From positions 92,847 through 156,846 of the forward strand of contig QANU01025307.1 of the NCBI GenBank assembly GCA_003254905.1: DNA of 64,000 nucleotides. Direction: 5' to 3'. Origin of the DNA: Nissolia schottii (lineage: Eukaryota; Streptophyta; Magnoliopsida; Fabales; Fabaceae). Positions 12,751 to 24,998 of this stretch are shown here, one piece after another; the first letter of the stretch is position 1; each line of letters begins with the position of its first letter. The translations under genes were made by a program, and so were the position numbers. The notes beneath the pieces are model-generated. The model saw only the letters and a list, made by a program, of their open reading frames with translations, did no database searches and was not told the origin of the DNA.

Positions 12751-13940
12751 TTATGAGAAAAGCGACAATTTTGTTCTAATAAAATTGCCAAAAACTATGA
12801 AGTTATATTGAAATAGAGAAGATCTCTCTGTTTCTATGCATATTTAACTGTATAAAATTTCCAAAAACAAGATATTATTTTTGGTAAAATTTGAGAGATG
12901 AAAAAGTTACAATCATAATAAAATAAGGTAAAAAAAAGATCTAAAATACAATAAATATAAACAAATATATAATTATTCACTTTTAATTAAGTGAGAATAT
13001 TCTAGACATAATACTCTCTTCTAATTAAATTATTGAAGTAAAGTGTAATTTTAACTCTAATTTAAAAATTAATGCTATATTATGCACAAATTTTTTTTTA
13101 TTGCTGTATTATAAACTTCAAAGTGTGACAATTAAGTAACTGTGCTCATGTGTAGTTATGTTTATCTTTCTAATAACGCTAAAGATATAAATTAATTAAT
13201 TATTTAATTAATCAATCAATGATGTACCCAATAAAACTATAGATCTACCTCGGCCGACCACATTAAAAAATAGGTGGCTAATCAATTTATCTAATTTGTG
13301 TGATAATATTTTTTGTTTTACTAAATTTATAGTTAGATCGGCAATTTAGTTTCTGATACACTAAACTGAATGGAGTTGTGTTAGATTGAAATTGAATTGA
13401 ACTCATATGCGAGTTGGAATATTTCTATAGATAATATGTAAACTGATTATTTTTACTAGCAATTAGTAATTTTTTTCTGCCATAAACACAAGATTTAAAC
13501 CCAAATTTTATATGAGAAAAATAAATATCAAATTATTTGAACAAATTAAATGTTATTTAAAGGTTTTTCATAACCACATGTAAATTTCTAAAATCGTCAC
13601 TTTAAAAAGAATATACTTTGTCATCACTCATAATTTGTGGACTTGATAAAATAATTGACATTCAAGTTTTATTCCTATAAATTCAACTAGTTTGATTATG
13701 CGACATAAAAGGAGGCTTAACTAGACCACAAAGTTCTTGAGCATGAAGTGAGTTTTTTTGTTTCCACTTCCGCCTCAAAACCATCTTGTTCTCTATTTGG
13801 AAAAAAAGGGTTGCATTTATCACAAAGGACAAAGATTGGGTTTTGCTTGAAATAGCCAACGGGTAAACAATCGTCATTTTTATCTACTTTTCTTTTCTTT
13901 CTTTCTTTTCCTTCCAACTAGTTTATTCAATATATATTCC
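12751..13940. other. Gene-free AT-rich stretch upstream of the EDR1-like gene
   Basis: Homopolymer-rich DNA with no plausible gene. The short frames near 13683-14119 on the minus strand overlap the probable promoter of the downstream kinase and have no domain signature. Confidence 0.5.
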
Positions 13941-14206
13941 ATTTCTGATTTGTTCACCACACAGGTATCCATCCATCCAAGCTCCCTCATTCCACCACCA
14001 TTTTGATTTGATTTTTGGGGGGTTGGACTCACCAAAAGCATAGAGAGGGAGAATAAGAGAAACCAAAGTTTGGTTGGTTTCACGGTTTCATTGGCTGTTG
14101 TGTTTCCCACCAAGTTCACCTTTTTCTTGATTCACTGCCTCTATCTGTGCTCAAGTGGGTCCATCCCTTATTGTGGCCCCCCTCCTACTCCCCCCACTAG
14201 TTGCTG

Positions 14207-14228
14207 CTCTCTCTCTCTCTCTCTCTCT
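14207..14228. repeat. (CT)11 microsatellite in probable promoter/5' UTR of the EDR1-like gene
   Basis: An uninterrupted CT run about 680 bp upstream of the ATG. Pyrimidine-rich CT tracts are common in plant core promoters and leaders; a role here is only inferred. Confidence 0.85.
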
Positions 14229-14401
14229 GTTGTCTTAGCCTGTTCTTTCTTCTAATTACCCTTTTAATAATGTTCTCTTCAACCCTCCCAATCACGCTAC
14301 TTCTATTTTTGTGTTCTGCTTAGAAAAAAGATCCTTTCTTTCTCATCTGGAGGGAGGTGCTCACCGATTGTGGAATTTCTTTTACTTTTGATTTTTGTTT
14401 T

Positions 14402-14402
<1 letters not shown>

Positions 14403-14453
<51 letters not shown>
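14403..14453. repeat. 51-nt poly-T tract upstream of the EDR1-like gene
   Basis: 51 uninterrupted T residues between the CT tract and the coding start. A tract this long is unlikely to be stable, and its true length may be uncertain. The acceptor-like TTCAGCTCAG ending at 14892 suggests that a 5' UTR intron could span it. Confidence 0.85.
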
Positions 14454-14454
<1 letters not shown>

Positions 14455-14905
14455 TTTTGCTTGCTGATTCCTAAAGGTGATGTGATGTAATTATGATGCA
14501 CAACATCTTAAGTTGGTGTAGCTGAAGGGGCTGCACATGTTTTGTTTGTTTAGGGCTAGTGTTTCTGTTTTTTTATTTTTTTGTCTGGTGCAAAGGAAAC
14601 TGGTCCATTTTAATTCAAGCATCTGGCTCCCCATTTTGATTTGGAACGGGAAACCAAAAAAAAAAAACCAGTTCAAAAGGGTATTGTTGCTTAAAACCCT
14701 GATTTTGATTGTTTTGGTATCGGAGTTTAAGGGCTTGTTGCCATAAAAACAAAGGAGGAGGAAAAAAAAATGCTATTTTGAGCTGTTTTGTGGCTACCCT
14801 TGTTTGAGAAATAATAGACTTGGATTTCATGCTTGGTCCAAGATCATTATGGAGATGTTTCCATTTCTTTAGCATTCAGTGCTTTCAGCTCAGTGATACT
14901 AAGAT

Positions 14906-17900
14906 ATGAAGAACATTCTTAAGAAGCTTCATATCATGCCTAACCAATCAGTGAGTGAACAAGGAGGGTCTTCTTCTTCATCCAAGGGAAACAATTCCAG
15001 TGATGGGTCATCTTCATCCTTCAAGAAGCTCTTGAACTCTCAGGGTTCTTCTGAGCATAAACCCTTTTCTGGCCTCTCCAGTTGGTTGCATTCAGTGTCC
15101 AATAGGCAGAGTCCTACCCCTCCTTCATCTTCAAACAAAGATAGAGATGAGCGAATGGAGCTTTCTGATGCTGTGAGCAGTGGTGGTGGTGGTTTAGATG
15201 TTGTTTCGGATCCGGCGAGGCGCGATTCGTGGTCTAGCACTTCCAGGGATCCGGAAGTGGAGGAGGAGTATCAGATACAGCTGGCTTTGGAGCTAAGTGC
15301 AAAGGAGGATCCTGAGGCTGTGCAGATTGAAGCTGTCAAGCAGATCAGTTTAGGGTCCTGTGACCCTGACAATACGCCGGCTGAAGTTGTCGCCTACCGA
15401 TACTGGGTAAGTTGCTTTGTTCACTTTAAGCGTGTTGACTTTATAGGTTGCAGTCACCATTTTTGTTGCTATGGTGCTGTTAGAAGGAAAAGATATTGAA
15501 AGACATGTTTGCTAATTGTATCATTTTTAGAGAACTAGAGAAGTATGCGGCTTCCCCAGAATTGTGTAAAGAATTTCAGATTGCAGAGATGGTACTTCAT
15601 TTGCATTATCTAGAGCAGGGACCATGGAGTTGTAACAAAGGGTTTAGATCTCACCCTAAAGAAAAGGAGGAAAAAAGGGATGGAAGGAATGTGTTTATAT
15701 CACATCTACCCTAATTCTTGTTTTTCCTTTTTGGGATAGATGAAGAATTTTATTAATAAGAACAGAAGAAGAATAGAAAGAGATTGGAGGACAAGAGTAC
15801 AAGAACTAAGAGAAGAATTCATGTGTTTCTTTTTTACCTTTAACCTTTCTCATGCATGTGCAATGAATGGATAGCACATATGATAGTTGGTAGAGATGTG
15901 AATCTGGACATTGTTGGATATACTAATAGCATTCTGAACTATGCTGCTGGGTTGGAAATTCCAATACCATTCAGGATCAGCAACGTATTTTGATAATTGA
16001 GGCTGAAATTGTGCCAAGATGCATTTTATACTTTGCTGGGCTGGCTTCCTCAAAAATGATGCTTGTAGGATTATTATTTAAAATGGGACTCGGGCCTTGT
16101 TATGAGATCTTTGGTTGTTATACTTGAAGTCATGGTTCGCCCCTTTAGAGAAATAAGTTTGTCCTTAGTTTCAGTTTTGGTTCTACACATTAGATTCCAT
16201 TTTTTCAACGGTTTTGATATCAAATGATCTGTTCCTGTTCCTATATGTTAAACTTGGTTACCCGACTCTAATTTTTCCTTCATATATTCCTTTCTAACTT
16301 ATCTCATATGGTAGATTTATCCGTGCTTCACAGAATTACAATTCTCTTGGTTATGACGACAAGATTATGGATGGTTTCTATGATCTTTATGGGATCTTAA
16401 CTGAGTCAACCCCTGCTAGAATGCCTTCCCTTGTAGATCTGCAAGGAACACCAGCCTCAGGTAGTGTCACATGGGAAGCTGTCTTGGTCAATAGGGCTGG
16501 TGATTCTAATTTGTTGAAACTTGAGCAAAAAGCCGTAGAGCTGTCAATCAAACCAGAACCTGATTTTGAAGTAGTTATAGATATCAATTTGGTGTGCAAG
16601 CTTGCAATACTAGTGGCTGAATACATGGGCGGACCAGTTGGAGACCCTGTAAGCATGACAAGAGCATGGAGGAGTCTAAGTTATAGTCTGAAAGCAACCC
16701 TCGGTAGTATGGTTTTGCCACTTGGTTCTCTAACCATTGGATTGGCCCGGCATCGTGCATTGTTGTTTAAGGTACTTATCCCACCATTGTGTTCTGTGGT
16801 TTGAATTTCAATTAATAATGATGCCATGCACGAGTTAATGGAAGCGTCTGGTAACATTGGATTAGATTAAAAAAAGGCATTATATTTAAATAATCTTGAA
16901 TTTTTAAATTTGTCTGCTTTTTCAATATTCTGCTTCAGCCAACCCCACATAGTGGGACATGGTTTAGTTGTAGTTGTTCAATATTCTGCTTTAACTTTCC
17001 TGAAGTCTTGGTTAATAAAAGTAGTGCTTTGTATTAAATGTAGGTTCTGGCTGACAGTTTGGGCATCCCATGTCGGTTGGTGAAAGGACTGCAATATACT
17101 GGTTCTGATAATGTAGCAATAAACTTTGTCAAGATTGATGATGGAAGGTAACTGATATTAAAGTTCTATTTTTGTGGTATAGGCAAGTAGGCAGAATTAC
17201 TTTGTCTATGTAATGGCTCTTTGTGCATTGCCATTGAGGCATGAATTGCTTCACTTGGTTTCGGTCATCAACTCAAATTGAGTATACTAAAAATGAAATG
17301 GTGTTCGTAAATGCTTCTTTAGTTGCATATTGTTCCAGGATTGAAGCTGCGTTCTATTCGTAGTGTCTTTGAAATTGTTTTGCCTTTGCTGTAGCCTTTT
17401 GTCAATTTTTCAAATAATCTTTTATATATTATTTCAATTTTTTTGGTATCTTTCTTAAGTGAATGTTGCAAAGCATTGTCTAGTATCTATAAGATATGCT
17501 TGGTGTAAATTTCAGGGAGTACATTGTTGACCTAATGGCAGATCCCGGAACACTTATTCCATCGGATGCATCTGGATTACATATTGAGTATGATGAATCT
17601 TTCTTTATGGCCAGTCCTTCATCAAGAGACTTTGATTCCTCTCGCGTAGTGTCATCAAGCAATGGGGTTGGAAGTTCATCTGAAGAAACTTCAGGTGTTG
17701 GAACGTTGGACAAAGAGAACAGGTCAAAACGTTTTTCCGATACAGGGAAAGAATCTGATGTAAGCAGACTCGCCACAGGAAAGTTGATGAGACCCTTGAA
17801 CGAGTTAAAAAGTCCCCACCGTGCTGAGAAGATCATGGGGCAGGAAGCTCCGGGCAGAACTAATCATCCATATGCACATGCAAGATCTCCTTCTTGGACT

Positions 17901-20900
17901 GAAGGGATCAGTTCCCCTGCAGTACGTAGAATGAAAGTCAAAGATTTTTCCCTATATATGATTGATGCTGCCAAGGAGAACCCTCACTTAGCTCAAAAAC
18001 TACATGATGTTTTACTTGAAAGTGGTGTCGTTGCTCCTCCAAATTTATTTTCTGAAATTTATCATGACGAGTTAGATTCCCCAACTGAGGTCAACTCCCA
18101 AGACGAAGAGAAAGATGATCTTAAACAGGAAAGGGGACAGCAAGAAACTCAGGTTGATGATAACCTTGGTCCCGCACGATTTTTGCCTCCTTTGCCTAAC
18201 TACAGAGTTCATCCCAAAGCAGGTCCAAGCAGCCAGCTGGAGCATTATAAGCCTGTAGAAGGTTTAGGAAGCAACCTTCCTTTTGATCCAAGGTTAGCAG
18301 TTGTACAGCATGTACCATCCCAGGTAAAATATGGGAAAAATGTTCCAGTTGCTGCAGCTGCAGCAGCTGCTGCCGCCGTTGTTGCATCTTCTATGGTTGT
18401 TGCTGTGGCAAAGTCAAGCACTGACTTAAACATTGAGCTTCCTGTAGCAGCAGCGGCCACTGCAACTGCTGCAGCTGTAGTGGCAACCACTGCAGCTGTC
18501 AGTAAACAGTATGAGCAGGGCAGTCGGAGTGACGGAGATGTGGACAGTGCTGGTTATGAGCCGAAGGGTAGTGGTGATGGTGAGAATATTGCTTTAGGAG
18601 CAAATTCAGAAGGTGAGAGAATATCTGATAGATCAATAGTAAGTAACGGCAGTACAAAGTCTGATTCTGCATTAGATGATGTTGCTGAATATGACATTCC
18701 ATGGGAGGAAATTGCGCTGGGTGAGCGTATTGGACTAGGTATTAACTGTACTTTGTTCTATCGTATTCTTTACATTCTTTTCTTACATGGTGCTATTTAC
18801 ATGGATTCACATGTGTTGACTTAATTGCATTTGGGTGGCATATATTTGGCATGCAGGATCATATGGGGAGGTATACCGTGGTGAATGGCGTGGAACTGTG
18901 AGTTTCTAATACTCTTGAAAATGATCAATTGCATTTTTCTCATCCCGGCGTACGCGTTGTTTCTATTTTACTATTAGTTTTTTTTTTTTTTGCCATGAAA
19001 TGCAAACTGTTTGGACTTTGCTGCTGCTATTGCACCTGTGTGTGTATATGCAACTAAATATAAAAATGTAATTTCTTCTCTCTCTTTTCTTTCTTAATTG
19101 AACAAGCCCCCAGAATTTTTGGACCTGAGTTTCATTTCAGCCTGAACAAAATGATCATTAACGTTACTGTCATATTTACTGGTAGCTTACTGGACTACCT
19201 CCCATTTATTCTTGTCAGAACTTGGTGGTTTTCTGCTAGGTTGTAGGTTATTGAATTCTTACATTTACAGCAGATTTCTGCTCTGGTTTGCAGGAAGTTG
19301 CTGTAAAAAGGTTTCTAGATCAAGATATATATGGTGAATCACTTGAAGAATTCAAAAGTGAGGTAATACTTCCCACAGTATCTATAATGAAATTTTGACT
19401 CATTCTCGCTCCCCGGTGATGTGTGTGTGTGTGACATATCAGATAGTTGCAATCTTTTATTGTTGTAGCTTCAATTGCTTTGTTGTCGTACCGTCTTATG
19501 TATATGCCTACATGATTTCCCGTTAAAATTTTAAGTAGTAATTCTGGTAGCTAAATGTTTCAAAGATGAGAATGTGGTGGTAGATAAACGTGCATACAAG
19601 AAAACATAAGGAATGAATGTGTAAGAGAGACACTAAGAAGTTAGGAGTAGCACTTACTTGATGACAAAACAATAAAATATCACTTATGATGGCCTGATCA
19701 TGCGAGAAGAAAACCAATCTATATGGCTTCTTTTGAAGACTTAGTTTATGAAAGAGCATACTGGAATTGTTTGATTCGTGTATTTGACCAAACTTACTTG
19801 AAAAAGGCTTTTGTTATTTAGTTCTTGCTATGAGTAACACATCTACTGGTGCATTAATAACTTTATATGATGGAAGTACTTGTTTAACTTATGATTTAAA
19901 TTTCCATAGGTTCAAATAATGAAAAGACTGAGGCATCCAAATGTTGTTCTCTTCATGGGAGCAGTGACTCGACCGCCAAATCTTTCAATTGTTACTGAAT
20001 TTCTTCCCAGGTAACTTGAAATTCTTCATTTCCTGAGCTCCATACGAGGCTGCTGATTGCATATTTGCTAGTTTTTTGTAGTTGATATTTTCTACCACTG
20101 ACTGTGTAATGTATGAAATGGCACGTTAATAATACTACAGTACATATGCTAAAAAAGGGCAATTGAAAAGTAATAAGCAAGAATCACCTTTAAAATATTT
20201 CAGTACATAAAATGCATTTTGTGATTTGTTTCTTACCATGAAATGACAAAGTGAGAGAATGGAGGTAACTGTAAGCATGCATTTGCAGATGTTCCATTTA
20301 CAATTTTATTTGTTATTGATTTATATGAACTGTTTGCTGGTGATTGTTTGATTAATTTAGACATTGCAGGCTAAGTAAGAAATTACATATTTTACTATAT
20401 TTTGCGTTAGGGTAGTCAATCCCATGGGATCCTGGTGAGATCCCAGCATCCCATCCCAGGCCCTCCCTCTCGGAGATGGGAAAGCCGTTTTGTCCCAGAT
20501 TTTCATCCCACCAAATCTTGGCTGGGATCCCGGTAATTCCAAGCAAATCGCAACTGGGATCCCTTGTATCTCGGCTGGGATGGTGATTTTTGCAGAATAT
20601 TCATTTTGCCCTCCTTTTTTTTCCTTCTGTTTTTAGATTTAGTATACATATGGGTCTTTTCTTGTGTATGGAACTGGGAACTATGGATTATTTTATGACT
20701 ATTGATGAATGAAATGATGAATGAATGAGACAATGAGTTTAATTTTGGATTTTTTGTTTAATATTTGTATGTATTTTGTATACATTCATTACATTTTAAA
20801 TAATTTTGTATACATTGCCATCCCGGCCTCCCATCCCGGCATCTCATGGGATCCTTGTTTTTCAGCTCAACAGGGACAGGCGAGTACTGGGATTGACTAC

Positions 20901-23714
20901 CTTGATTTTGCGTACATTCTCTGTTTATTTGGATTCTTACACTTTCCCCAAAAATTATTTTGATTAATGTCTTTCTAGAGGGATTATTTTTAGTAACTCT
21001 TCCAATAAACTGTATATTAACTTATGCAGAGGAAGTTTGTATAGATTACTTCATCGACCAAACAGTCAATTAGATGAGCGAAGGCGATTGAGGATGGCCC
21101 TCGATGCTGTAAGATTCTGTTTTCTTTTAGTGCAATGTAGTTCATTCAGCAAACTATTGCCATAACCAGTGAAGCTCAGTTGATATAACCTTTCTCGTGA
21201 ATATTCAGGCACGGGGAATGAACTATTTGCACAACTGCACTCCAGTGATTGTGCATCGTGATCTGAAGTCCCCAAATCTTCTTGTTGACAAAAACTGGGT
21301 TGTGAAGGTGCTAATTGAATTTCATGATTGAATTTGCTTGATAGCATGTTGAATGCTATGTCATATGTGTAGATGAACTTTAACTATTTTTTTTTTCTTC
21401 TGTCTATTGAATAGGTATGTGATTTCGGCTTATCAAGAATGAAGCACAGTACATTCCTTTCTTCCAGGTCGACTGCAGGAACCGTAAGCTATCGTATCCC
21501 TCATTTATTAGCTCAAATACTGTGTCATACACTCTGTGCCTTCTGAGTGTCTGACTTATTTATTCTTTCATCCTCTTGCTTGGTTTTTCATTTTGTTACA
21601 TATTTTATTGCAACCATGCTATAATTTATATGAACATGTGTACACATACAAATGCTCACATTAGCTGTTATCTTTTAACAATAATTTCGGAGCCGGGAAC
21701 TTCCTGCCCTTCAAATTTGCTTTGCTTGACATGCTATATTGAGCTTTTGGGATGATAATACCCTCTTCGGGCCTCAGATTATTTTATGCATATTTTTTAA
21801 TATCATTTATTAGGCAGTTGATACTGATTATTCAAGTGGTGCTATATGCTGCTTATACTGCAGAAGATGTGTTAGTATAACTACATGGCTGTCTCTTCTC
21901 TGCTCTTTTGTATGCATCATCAGGTTCTGGTTTTCTGCTCAGACATAGTTTTGCATTTGCTCCTGATTTGTCATTGCCTAAAATTTGTGTTCTTGCAATA
22001 TCATTATGCTTGTCTGGTAACATGAACAAAAGCTTCGAACTCACTGCAACTCGATGTATTAGTCTCTTAAAAAATTTCTTATAACATGTTTCAGGCTGAG
22101 TGGATGGCTCCTGAAGTGTTGCGAAATGAACCTTCCAATGAAAAGTAAGCTGTGTTATTCTTGGTATTTGTCATTACGTTTTTCTTTATATTGCATCTTT
22201 CCTCTCTAATAAAATTGTCCTTTATCAACAAGAAAAAGCTGAAGCCTGATTACTTCCAGAATCATCTGAAGTTTTAGGGAAAAATAAATTGGAACTTTCT
22301 TTTCGTGTAAACTATTGTTCTTTGGCTTCCTTATCTCATCAATATTCTCATTAGCTTTGCAACTTAAACCCTCAATGGTTTTATGATGATACTAAGCTGT
22401 GATCCAATACCCAGGTGTGACGTTTATAGCTTTGGGGTCATATTATGGGAGCTCTCTACTTTGCAACAGCCCTGGGGAGGAATGAATCCAATGCAAGTTG
22501 TTGGTGCTGTGGGATTCCAACATCGCCGTCTTGACATTCCAGATGATATGGACCCTGCCGTTGCGGATATTATCAGGCAATGCTGGCAGACGTGAGTGTG
22601 CTTTTTAATCATTTATTCCTTTCATTCTAAGATGTCTGCAATTTTGCTTATTTTGATGCATTTAATTCGTAAGCTACAAATATTTTGGAGTGTGACCTTC
22701 CTAATAGGAAAACTTGTTTGCAGGAGTATGGCATTTAATAAAGTTCTCATTCTATTGGCTGTGAATAATTTTATTGACAATTGACTGCAATCTGCTGATC
22801 TGGGAACCGTTAAAAAAGGATTTAGATTTAAATGGTTTATTTATAGACATGGTTTATGAGAGGTAACTATGACTTTGTCTAATTCATGTAGCTGGCACCA
22901 CTAATGGGAAAAAAACTGAAAAAACCGTTTGTTCGTTGTTAAGTATGAATGTATTGAACTTGTCAATGAGCAGTTGGCGAAATTAAATCTAGTGATGGCT
23001 TTGTAATAATCTGTTGTCCCAGAACGTGATAGGCTTGTAGATAAATTATATTTCATTATATGTTAAAGAATAAATGAAATCAATGTATCCCTTGTTAAGT
23101 TGACGAGCATCGCTCTTTTAATGTAGTCTTATTTACATCTAGCACTCTCAATATGCTAAGTCTGTTCAAATTCCTTTGTCTCATCCAACAATTGTTGGCT
23201 TGCAAAGATCAACTGCTGAGCGACCCATATGTGGGATTCTATGATTGAACAGATAGTGTTGCAGTAGTTGCCACAAACTTTGAGAAATTAATTTTTGCAT
23301 TATAACTAGGTTGATGATGTACTCATTGTGGCTTTATGTCCGGCATCACTGTGTATTAGACATGCTTTGATTCAAATATTTCTTTATGGATAATTACGAT
23401 AAATACCCATGTGATCATGCAAAGGGTATGCACTCTTGCTTCAAAGTTGTGGATATATCAATTTGCTATGTAATGTATTGTAGATATTGCATATTCTAAA
23501 TATCTTACTGCAAATAAGTTCTTTTCTTGTTTGTGACTGGATGATACCTCTTTTGTGTTGTAGAGATCCAAAGTTGAGACCTACATTTGCTGAAATAATG
23601 GCGGCTCTGAAGCCGTTGCAGAAGCCAATTACAAGCTCTCAAGCGCCACGACCAGGTGCGGCCGGTAGGCATGAGAAGGCTCAATCATCAAGAGTTGCTG
23701 AAGATCCAGCATGA
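14906..23714 (+). CDS. EDR1: EDR1-like Raf-type MAPKKK (CTR1/EDR1 family), 13 exons, intact
   Basis: Ser/Thr kinase of the Raf-like MAPKKK family; Arabidopsis EDR1 restrains defence and senescence signalling. Exons: 14906-15406, 16334-16771, 17044-17147, 17516-18738, 18857-18897, 19294-19362, 19910-20010, 21030-21108, 21209-21307, 21415-21483, 22095-22144, 22415-22591, 23564-23714. All junctions are GT-AG with matching phases, giving 1033 aa. The start [14 protein letters not shown] matches the EDR1 N-end. Residues ~130-350 are the EDR1/CTR1 regulatory domain ([46 protein letters not shown]). Residues ~620-680 hold two Ala-rich runs. The kinase domain (~744-1005) has GSYGEV, catalytic Lys774 in [15 protein letters not shown] with Asp870, DFG at 888 and AEWMAPE. 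No key residue is missing. It is longer than Arabidopsis EDR1 (about 930 aa), mostly in the linker. Intron 7 holds a MITE. Confidence 0.95.
18340..18510 (+). other. Alanine-rich linker within the EDR1-like protein
   Basis: In exon 4 two alanine runs ([17 protein letters not shown] and, after a short spacer, [20 protein letters not shown]) are encoded by GCA/GCT/GCC-rich DNA with gctgcagc repeats. They lie between the N-terminal regulatory domain and the kinase domain. Trinucleotide-like composition makes length change by slippage likely; an effect on function is only inferred. Confidence 0.8.
20408..20905. mobile_element. hAT-type MITE (498 bp) in intron 7 of the EDR1-like gene
   Basis: Left end TAGGGTAGTCAATCCC; right end reverse-complemented TCAAGGTAGTCAATCCC. 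It is flanked by the perfect 8-bp direct repeat TTTTGCGT at 20400-20407 and 20906-20913. The ends carry many mirrored GGGATCCC/ATCCCAGC/GGCTGGGAT words that can fold onto each other; the centre is AT-rich. There is no coding capacity. It lies away from both splice sites, so it probably leaves splicing intact. Confidence 0.9.
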
Positions 23715-24740
23715 TAGGAAACAACTCTACAACTAACCAAATCTTTGTTCATTTTACTGATAAGAAAAAAAAGAGGGCAAGTTGTATAGTATTTTTGGGA
23801 TTGAAAAGAAAAAAAAAAGTGAGTGGTTGAAGGCCATCACCTAACATCCATGCTCATTGAAGTTTGTGATTCTTTCAGTGTTGTCCCTTTCCTTTCCCCC
23901 TCCTTTCTTTTTCTTTCTTTTTGGTTGGTTTCCCTTATGCAATCTGCAGTGTTGTCATTGTCAGGTTGTACCATTTGTTTGTACAAAATTCTTTTGTACT
24001 TATAATCAATTCTAAATTTTGATGTTCATTAATTATAAGAAGTGGTAGTTATAACTTGAACAAAAAATAGAAATTTAAAGTGAGTGGAAACTATTGCTGT
24101 AAATAGTGATCATGCAAATACGGTAATACCAATAATTTAGAATTACTATGTAATACCAATAGTTTAATATTAATTATGGAGAATAAAAAAGCAATAATTT
24201 TGCTGCAAACATTACGTGTTTGTGGTCTAAATAGCCATTTTGCATTTGTCAGTGTTTTCCTTTGCTTGCTTTTACGGTAGAGTATTACAAACGAGAATGT
24301 GTTTGGATTTATGATGGCAAGTCGCCGGCGGCGATGAGCTCCTTCCTCTCTCCCTCAATTTTTTTCTCTTTTCACTCTCCCTCTCGATTTCTTTCTTTTT
24401 GTCTCTTCGAGATCTTTCTCTGTTTTTCCCTCTCTCACTCTTTTCCTTTCTCTTTTTTTTAGTTTCTGGGGGGTGTGTTGTTTGGGATCTGTTTGGTTTT
24501 TTTTTTCCTGCAAGTACAGATGTGTGGTGGTTTGGGGGTTGAGGGTGGTGTGACGAGAAGGAGGTTGGTGATGAGGGGGTTGTTGGTGGCAAGAGATGAG
24601 GTGGTTGTGAGGTTCTGTTCTCGTATTTTTTAATTATTATTTTATTTTATATATAGATTCTAAATAAAAAGGGAGGATCACATACCTCTCCGCCACTTCT
24701 TCTTCCTCTAGCAATTTTGACTGATTTCTTTTTTTAATGT
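23715..24740. other. 3' flank of the EDR1-like gene, then pyrimidine-rich low-complexity DNA
   Basis: 3' UTR and intergenic DNA. From about 24340 to 24470 there is a long C/T-rich tract on the plus strand. Frames through it (both strands) are dominated by Ser/Phe or Arg/Lys/Glu runs and are composition artefacts. A 5' leader of a gene disrupted by the copia insertion is possible but unsupported. Confidence 0.45.
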
Positions 24741-24997
24741 TGTAGAAAAGGTATAATAGACAGCAGAGAGAAAAATAATTCTGGAGAAAATGATCAAGTG
24801 ATCATTTACTTGTGAGCTTGATTATATATATATACATTTACAAGAGTAGGTTAGTTACAATGCTTGGGGAGCAAGTAAGTTGGCTAATATACAAACTAAC
24901 TACTAACTGTCTCAACAGCTTCTTAGCTGTCAAGCCGGTTACTTGGCATGCAAGCTTGTGCTTGCTGTAGCTGCTGTACTTTCCTTTACCTCCAACA
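24741..24997 (-). repeat. 3' LTR of copia element 1
   Basis: 257 bp, matching 29975-30229 at about 96%. Next to it, on the element's sense strand, lies the purine-rich tract ending in GGGGGGG. Confidence 0.93.
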
Positions 24998-24998
24998 C

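Noticed and set aside
24262-24592. Overlapping frames on both strands in pyrimidine-rich DNA
   Set aside because: Products are Ser/Phe or Arg/Lys/Glu runs dictated by C/T tracts; no start context, splice signals or family.
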